NCBI GenBank assembly: GCA_036873135.1
Contig: JAPTYO010000005.1
Location: 15,230,166 to 15,294,165 of the forward strand
Reading direction: 5' to 3'
Length of the DNA stretch: 64,000 nt
Source of the DNA: Clarkia xantiana subsp. parviflora
Lineage: Eukaryota; Streptophyta; Magnoliopsida; Myrtales; Onagraceae
This document shows, one piece after another, positions 58,158 through 64,000 of this stretch. The notes beneath the pieces were generated by a model. It had not been told where the DNA came from. It saw only the letters and a program-made list of their open reading frames with translations, and ran no database searches. How positions within the stretch are numbered: the first letter of the stretch is position 1; each line of letters starts with the position of its first letter. Made by a program: the position numbers and the translations under genes.

Positions 58158-60201
58158 GTGATTCGAACAAAAAGCCGTGCCGTACCGCAAGCCATGACAG
58201 GAAGACAAACGAAGAAGGCGGGGGCAAGCAAGCCAAAGCCGACAAGAAGCCAATCAGGACCTTCTCACATTCCAGACGTAGAGTCTACCGCCTCATCTGT
58301 GCCAACCGCAAACGTGCCTTCCGCACAGCACGATCCCGAAGTTCAGAACAATACATCAGCACACGAGTTCGAGCGAAGGACGTGGATCAGTCAAGAGTTC
58401 CCATACGGGATGCCAGCTGACAGAGTACAGCAGCAAGCTATGGCACGCAATCAACCTCTTCCTGATGACGTCAGTCCACCGGAAGAAAGAAGAAATCATG
58501 TTTGTTGGAAGAAAACAGCAGCCAACAAACAGAAGCAGGCAACAAGTTAGCAGGATCATGTACACGTGCATAACGACATGTTCACTACATCCTCCATGCC
58601 AACAATCAATGTGCCTTCCGCACAGCATGGCCTTAAAGTCCAAAATACAGTATACATTGCATCCCATCCGGAAAAGATGGCAAACGTACATATGATCCAT
58701 AGAGACTTTGATGCTGAAAGCGAGGAGTCATACGAGCAAGAAGTGTACGTTGTAAAGACAATGCACAAATCCCATGATACCAACATGAAATATGTTGACA
58801 TAAGGGATGCCGCCTTTGAAGATGTCATTGGTTTTTCATCAAAGGTCAAGGAGCACGTTGCGTACCACGACGCCTTGGTCATAACCACGCAGAAACCGAC
58901 AAGAAGTCGACTTGGATCCTCGCACATGCCTGTTGCCGCATCCAATGCCTTCTTCATGCCAACAATAAATGCATCCTTTGCACAGTACGACCAAGGAGTC
59001 CTCCAATACAAAGGTGTTAACACGCCACCACCTGTCACTCCTACCATGATGACCGCGCTCGAAGAGCTGCTTGCATTCCGAAAGATGTTAAGGAACCAAG
59101 GATATGCCCCCACCACAACCACCCCTGCCTCCAATCAATGGACAAGTCGAGGAGACAAGAACAAAGTCTCGAGTCACAAGTCATCAAGACACACCGCACC
59201 AAAGAATAGGGGGGCAATACACGGAAGGTACCTTCTAGTACCAACAACCAAGGAAAGGAGCTGCACGCTCATACAACCCGTATGTGATAGCACAACACCA
59301 AGAAGGGGCATGGAAACAACCTCCAACCTCCCGCTCAAAAATACACAAGGAAGGTTCTTCCACGTGGACAAGCCAAGACGATGCTGACATCCGTCACAAG
59401 GAGGGACGGAAAAAGCCTGTTAATGATGATGATGTCCCAATCACAGGACTTACAACAATAACCTTGAAGGCAATAATTGAGGAAATGATAGACGCTTCCT
59501 GGGAAAAGAGACAACCGCAACAAAAGAGGCCATTCCAGCCAGACGTCCAAAGGCTCAAAAAGACCAATCTCGCCAAATGTATTCCATTGAAAGAGATCAA
59601 GGAGACCAATCTCGTCATCTTGAAAGAGATAAAGGAGACCAAGCTGTGGAAAAAGCCATCTAATTTCCGCAATGGCACATTGGGAAAAGATGAAAGCAAA
59701 TGGTGTGAAAATCACGAAGTGTGTGGCCACGAGACGGAAAGCTGTGTTGGATTAAGGTTTCATGTAAACAGCTTAATCTTAAAAGGGGAAATGAAGAAGT
59801 ATATCGACCAAGGCAATAAGCATCAAAAGAAGTCTCATGTGAAGTCTTCAAGAAAAGGCAAAGGAAAAGAAAAGGCGAATGATAATCCACCTCTCGCCAA
59901 GCGCCGGAAAAACAATGTCACTCATGGAACCAATTATGACGACTTATACAATCCTTGGAGCACGAAGGTGGAGGAAACGAATTTCAAACTCCCGGAAAAC
60001 AAACTCCCCCGTCCACTTGAGCCAATGACTGCCTTCCTTGGCAAGAACGTTGAAGAATGGTACAAGAACCATAAAACTGTGGGGCATAACACCAACATTT
60101 GTTCATCGACAAAGAAGGAGATTGAAGAGCTCAATACGCTAGATGCACTGCGGAGCTATGTGGCACGTGGCAGAATCAACCTGCTGACAAATCACCTATG
60201 A
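58158..60201 (+). pseudogene. Gypsy G3 gag region
   Basis: Frames 58158-58550, 58566-59387 and 59284-60201 are separated by stops and a shift. The last carries two zinc-knuckle-like pieces typical of Tat gag (WCENHEVCGHETESCVGLR and YKNHKTVGHNTNICSSTKKE) in a Lys-rich setting. The N-terminal capsid domain is not clearly visible, and a phrase with MPTINVPSAQHGL recurs in variants, suggesting internal duplication (58250-58330, 58590-58640, 58940-59000). Confidence 0.72.
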
Positions 60202-60937
60202 AGACGTCAAACACATCATCAATCCGTTTATCTCCATTTTCGCATATCTACTTTAAGTCTTCTTAGATTAAGTACAACTTATGTTTATTAGCTATAGTAC
60301 TTTTCAAAAGGAGCGATCAGTAGACACCTTCCTGTAATCCGTTGTACGAACTCCAAATATCTAATGAAGGTTATATCTACTTTCGTAGGTACATTACTAT
60401 ATCATGCATACTACCTTGGAATAACACCAAGTAACAACTACGCACATATTAATTGCGTCAACAACACAAGCTATCGCACTAGGAACAACAAACGGCTTAG
60501 GCCATACAACATCCCCCATGCAACGGAGCCTAAAGCATTCTATACGCACAAGACTAAAAATCGCGCTGCAATAATAAACAAGACGGGGGCATTACCCAAG
60601 TGACAACGTCATCAACATTGTGGAAGATAGTAATTCAGGATACACTCCTATGGTTACGCATGCCTGTGCCAAACACACCACGAGAAAAGAGTTAGAGAAT
60701 TATTTCCAACATCCAGCAAGTTTACCCTTGTCAAGAACACAAGAAGGATCGTACCATTCAAAGCGTTGCCGACAGCGAAACCTAATCTTCGGCCAAAACA
60801 AAGGAGAAGATGAGGATTCCACCAGTATAACATCTCTCAACCATGTGCACAATCGTCACACAGATAAAACCTCGGGAAGAGTCACAAATGTATGAAGAAA
60901 CACATCAAATAAACCCAGGCCCCTTAAAAGCGAACAC
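60202..60937 (+). other. Degenerate part of element G3 between gag and protease
   Basis: No domain is read. A block at 60384-60485 recurs, diverged, at 61849-61945. Confidence 0.45.
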
Positions 60938-61523
60938 ATGAAGCATACATCGCAAAACCAGCACATTAAATTCAACACCGCGCAATGCGCAATAGGAGAG
61001 CAACAATTCCAAATCGGCGTTCCATTCGTGATCGTAGAAAAGCTTGACGCATATAATGGAATCCTAGGGTATACAACCATGAACAAGTGGGGTATGATGA
61101 GCGTCAACATCACACCCAAAGATCAAGTTTCCAACAAAGGAAGGAATTGGTGAAATGAAGGAAGATCAGCAGCTATCAAAAGACTGCTACAAGGTTGCAC
61201 TCCAACATAATGTCAAGACAAACAATAGCGGAATTCCCGCCATTGATGAAAACCCAAGGGTAGATCATGCACGTCCTTCTCTTCTTAAAGCATTACACGA
61301 AATCAAGATGGATGAGCCAGAAAGGATGGTCCGAGTAGGCGCATCAATGTCAGAAGATGAAGTAATAGAAACATCAGGAAATAGCGGTACGACTGTCAAG
61401 CGACTTGGGGGGCACCAAGCTCACAAGTGCACGACATTCCACCGAAGTGAAGAAACGAATAATTGCAAGAACACACGGTACCATTCTTCTAAGAAGGAAA
61501 CACCAAGCAATGATCATACATAG
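60938..61523 (+). pseudogene. Gypsy G3 protease end and RT start
   Basis: IVEKLDAYNGILGYTTMNKW matches the second half of the Tat protease; the catalytic part is missing. After a stop, QLSKDCYKVALQ and DEPERMVRVGASMSEDE correspond to the junction before RT, as in the two other Gypsy elements. The RT core itself is absent. Confidence 0.8.
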
Positions 61524-64000
61524 GCATGTACATCATGCTAAGGAGGCATCAACGCGTATCATCTAGAGGACGCATACAATAATGTATAGTCGCTGTTCAT
61601 ACAGACATATTCACAATCATATGTAGCGGGTGATACTTGGAAAAGCTATGCTCCCAACATATGCGCACCTTTCATGATCCGCACCTATCGCGTCCGCACT
61701 TAGGGAAGTTTCTGCAAAACCAAGGAATCCTCGTATCATATTCATTTACTTTATCTATTATATGCATTACTAAAAAGAAAATTTCATAACTCCATATTTT
61801 TGCAAACTTGTAAATATTGCAACTATCTGACAAAGAGCAACTCTGTTCGTAGGTACATGCTACACTATGATTACTACATTGGAATTATGCCAATTAGTAA
61901 CCTATGCACATAATATCTACTTCAACAATACAAGCTAAGAATTATGTTCAAGGAGGGATTTATGGCATACAACGTCAACATATCTATTATCTACACCAAC
62001 AGGGAGTTTATTTCTCCATCCATAACAGCGGCTATATCAAGAAGATGTCGGCAACACAAAGCCATCGCGCTATGTGCACAGTCAACTTATATGTGGCGAT
62101 GACAACTTGCGGGTTATCTACAAAAAGGGACTAATAAAATTCTCTACTCAAAGTGACGACTATTCCAAAGGCGTCAACAGCAAGCAATATCTTGGATAAA
62201 TACCAAGATTTACTATCAAAAGTAGCATGCTGTGGTACCCTCTTTGTAAGGGTAAACCCCATGTTTACTTCTAAAAAATGGCATGCTGCGAAATGTTCTT
62301 GGAAGAAAATCCTCATGTTCATAGCCATTCCCTGCATACAAACCAGGATGCGACACTTAGGTGAACTGATCACCCCATCGTGGCGGAAGTCCTCTTGTTA
62401 GACGACAACCCCATACACTAAAAGTATGCATACTCTCTTAAGGGTTCATACACCATGAAGACTTAGGCCTGAAAAAGGATAGCTTCATGTTATATGCTTT
62501 TTAAAGAAAACTTTGTACAAAACTCATCAAACTTAGAAGTTGAGTCTTGTATAACGTTATCTTGCTCTTTAGCATTTAACGCAAAAACAGCAAAATAAGC
62601 AAGAAATATCTTGCAACAACGTCGCCTTAGAGTGGAACTAAGAGACAGTATAAACTTAAGTCTCGCTACGTCAAGACGACACTGCTACATGTCAAAGGCC
62701 AAGTGCCAAGTACATTACTACCTGCAATGCTACAAGTACCAAGTGTACATAACACCCTGCAATGCGCAAGTCGCAACATCGTATGTTCTATCCATCACAA
62801 CAAGGAGTTCAATCCTATCATGCAAGTCCAATACATACGGACAATGAAGATAACGCAAGGTATGAAATATTACTAACAAGTTATCACATGTTTATTATTA
62901 TTGAAAACAGGTCCAAGTGATGAAATACCATGCAAGCAAAGGCATAAACAAAGATTTATCGAAAACCTGAAAACAACATCAACCCATTCACAAAGGGTTC
63001 AACATGCTGAAACAGACAACTTGACACCAACCAAGAGATAGCATCATCTCCAAGGATCTATGGCAAAGAGTTCATAATGACAACATCAAATGCAATGTCG
63101 TCATCTGCACAAAAGACACGGCAAGAATGGTCGCTTCAACTTCAATACGACATAGCTCTTCAACATAAGCACGACAATCAGCAATGCGTGCATCAAAATC
63201 AGCCGTTTTCAAGATCAAGTTTCAAGTGTGAAGAAGTAAACAACGCTTACCTCAATGGGAGGAACGCTCCTCCTTGGGCCGGTCCCTCGACCGGGGGGCA
63301 GAAGGCATCACCGCGCGACCCTCAACTCTATTCCCTTTATCGAAAGAAGGAGTTAGCACGGTCGTACTCGGCATAAAGAACTTAGAATCGCTCGAGGAAC
63401 GCGCCCCTGTGTCGGATCTTTTGAGAATTGTGCTAAAGCCAGGAACTGCAACCACGCGTTCAGCAACATGAAAGCAACAACTTGGAAGATTAACAAGATA
63501 CAAGGAGATGCCTTACTCACAAGTCCTATACCGCGACCATGGCTGGAGACTCCAGAGTAGCGGGGGCAATTGTACGGACATTCCTTCCAACAAGCGGATT
63601 ACTGTATACATCGGCTATCTGCAAAGACGAACTCTTTCCATCAGTCCGACCTACATTACAAAATGATACAAGTCATAAAGATCATCAACATACCAAATCT
63701 TCAGAAGGACGTATATGTGTACCGACATCAATTAATCAAGTAACAAGCATCATGCAAGGGGGGAAACTTCTTCAATGCATCAACCTTACATGTCGACATC
63801 GAGGTCATACTCTCAGCATACATGATTACAAGGGCGTAATATTTTCTAAGTGTTTTGCTCAGAATGACAGTCAGCATACTGCAAGCTGTCAACATGCTAC
63901 TATGTGTCAGCATATTACCAAGTGTAAGCATAAAACAAGGTGTTGGCATACAACCTGTGTTTACATCATGCATATGGATACAACGTACATAACCAAGGAT
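61524..64000 (+). other. Remainder of element G3 or its neighbours, unidentified
   Basis: About 2.5 kb without recognisable domains. A repeat of a G3 block occurs at 61849-61945 and an 18-bp tandem repeat at 63870-63959. A GC-rich stretch at 63260-63470 stands out from the AT-rich surroundings, but its frames are not recognised. Confidence 0.4.
63870..63959. repeat. Degenerate 18-bp tandem repeat, five units
   Basis: Units of the form gtcagcatattaccaagt in register. On the minus strand they encode a repeating hexapeptide resembling ACSMLT/THSSML, probably by chance. Confidence 0.75.

Overview
The window is nuclear DNA of a flowering plant, most likely a eudicot. The evidence is GT-AG introns, AT-rich spacers, plant-type F-box and trihelix proteins, and nested Copia, Gypsy (Tat lineage), LINE and MITE elements. 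Only three ordinary host genes can be supported; most of the remaining sequence is transposon, whole or broken.

Layout. 1-8497 holds two minus-strand Copia-type copies with very long untranslated leaders; the second LTR carries a Harbinger MITE. 8498-10569 and 21600-22255 are two halves of one plus-strand LINE, split by a complete 11,020-bp minus-strand Gypsy element (10575-21594, target duplication GGGTA). 22411-27105 has a palindromic MULE-type MITE, a single-exon trihelix-like gene (23271-24557), a hAT MITE with an exact 8-bp duplication and another large palindrome. 30258-31343 is a minus-strand F-box gene. 32250-37255 is a pile of Gypsy LTR pieces and a 59-bp tandem repeat. 38409-42051 has a fold-back element and a MITE split by a minus-strand LINE. 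42779-47287 is a five-exon gene for a filamin/CCCH/RRM/RS protein. 49204-50475 has two more palindromes. 50740-57445 is a plus-strand Copia relic plus a second leader fragment, and 57446-64000 is a decayed plus-strand Gypsy element.

The most striking object is the Gypsy element at 10575-21594. On its sense (minus) strand it encodes gag, protease, reverse transcriptase, RNase H, a second RNase H and integrase, but that frame is broken by two in-frame stops, two frameshifts and a slip in a C10 run. On the opposite strand, between integrase and the 3' LTR, lies a four-exon gene of about 804 codons with its own TATA box. All its introns are GT-AG and phase-consistent and the frame is fully open. 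A 16-nt stretch around that TATA box is identical to the TATA region of the element's LTRs read in the sense direction. Antisense ORFs are known in Tat-lineage elements; the intact spliced structure and the shared promoter core are what deserve follow-up here.

The host genes appear independent of each other. Each has a transposon close to its promoter: the MULE palindrome about 340 bp before the trihelix start codon, the LINE-split MITE about 190 bp before the probable 5' UTR of the RS-protein gene, and a 40-bp promoter duplication carrying two W-box cores at the F-box gene.
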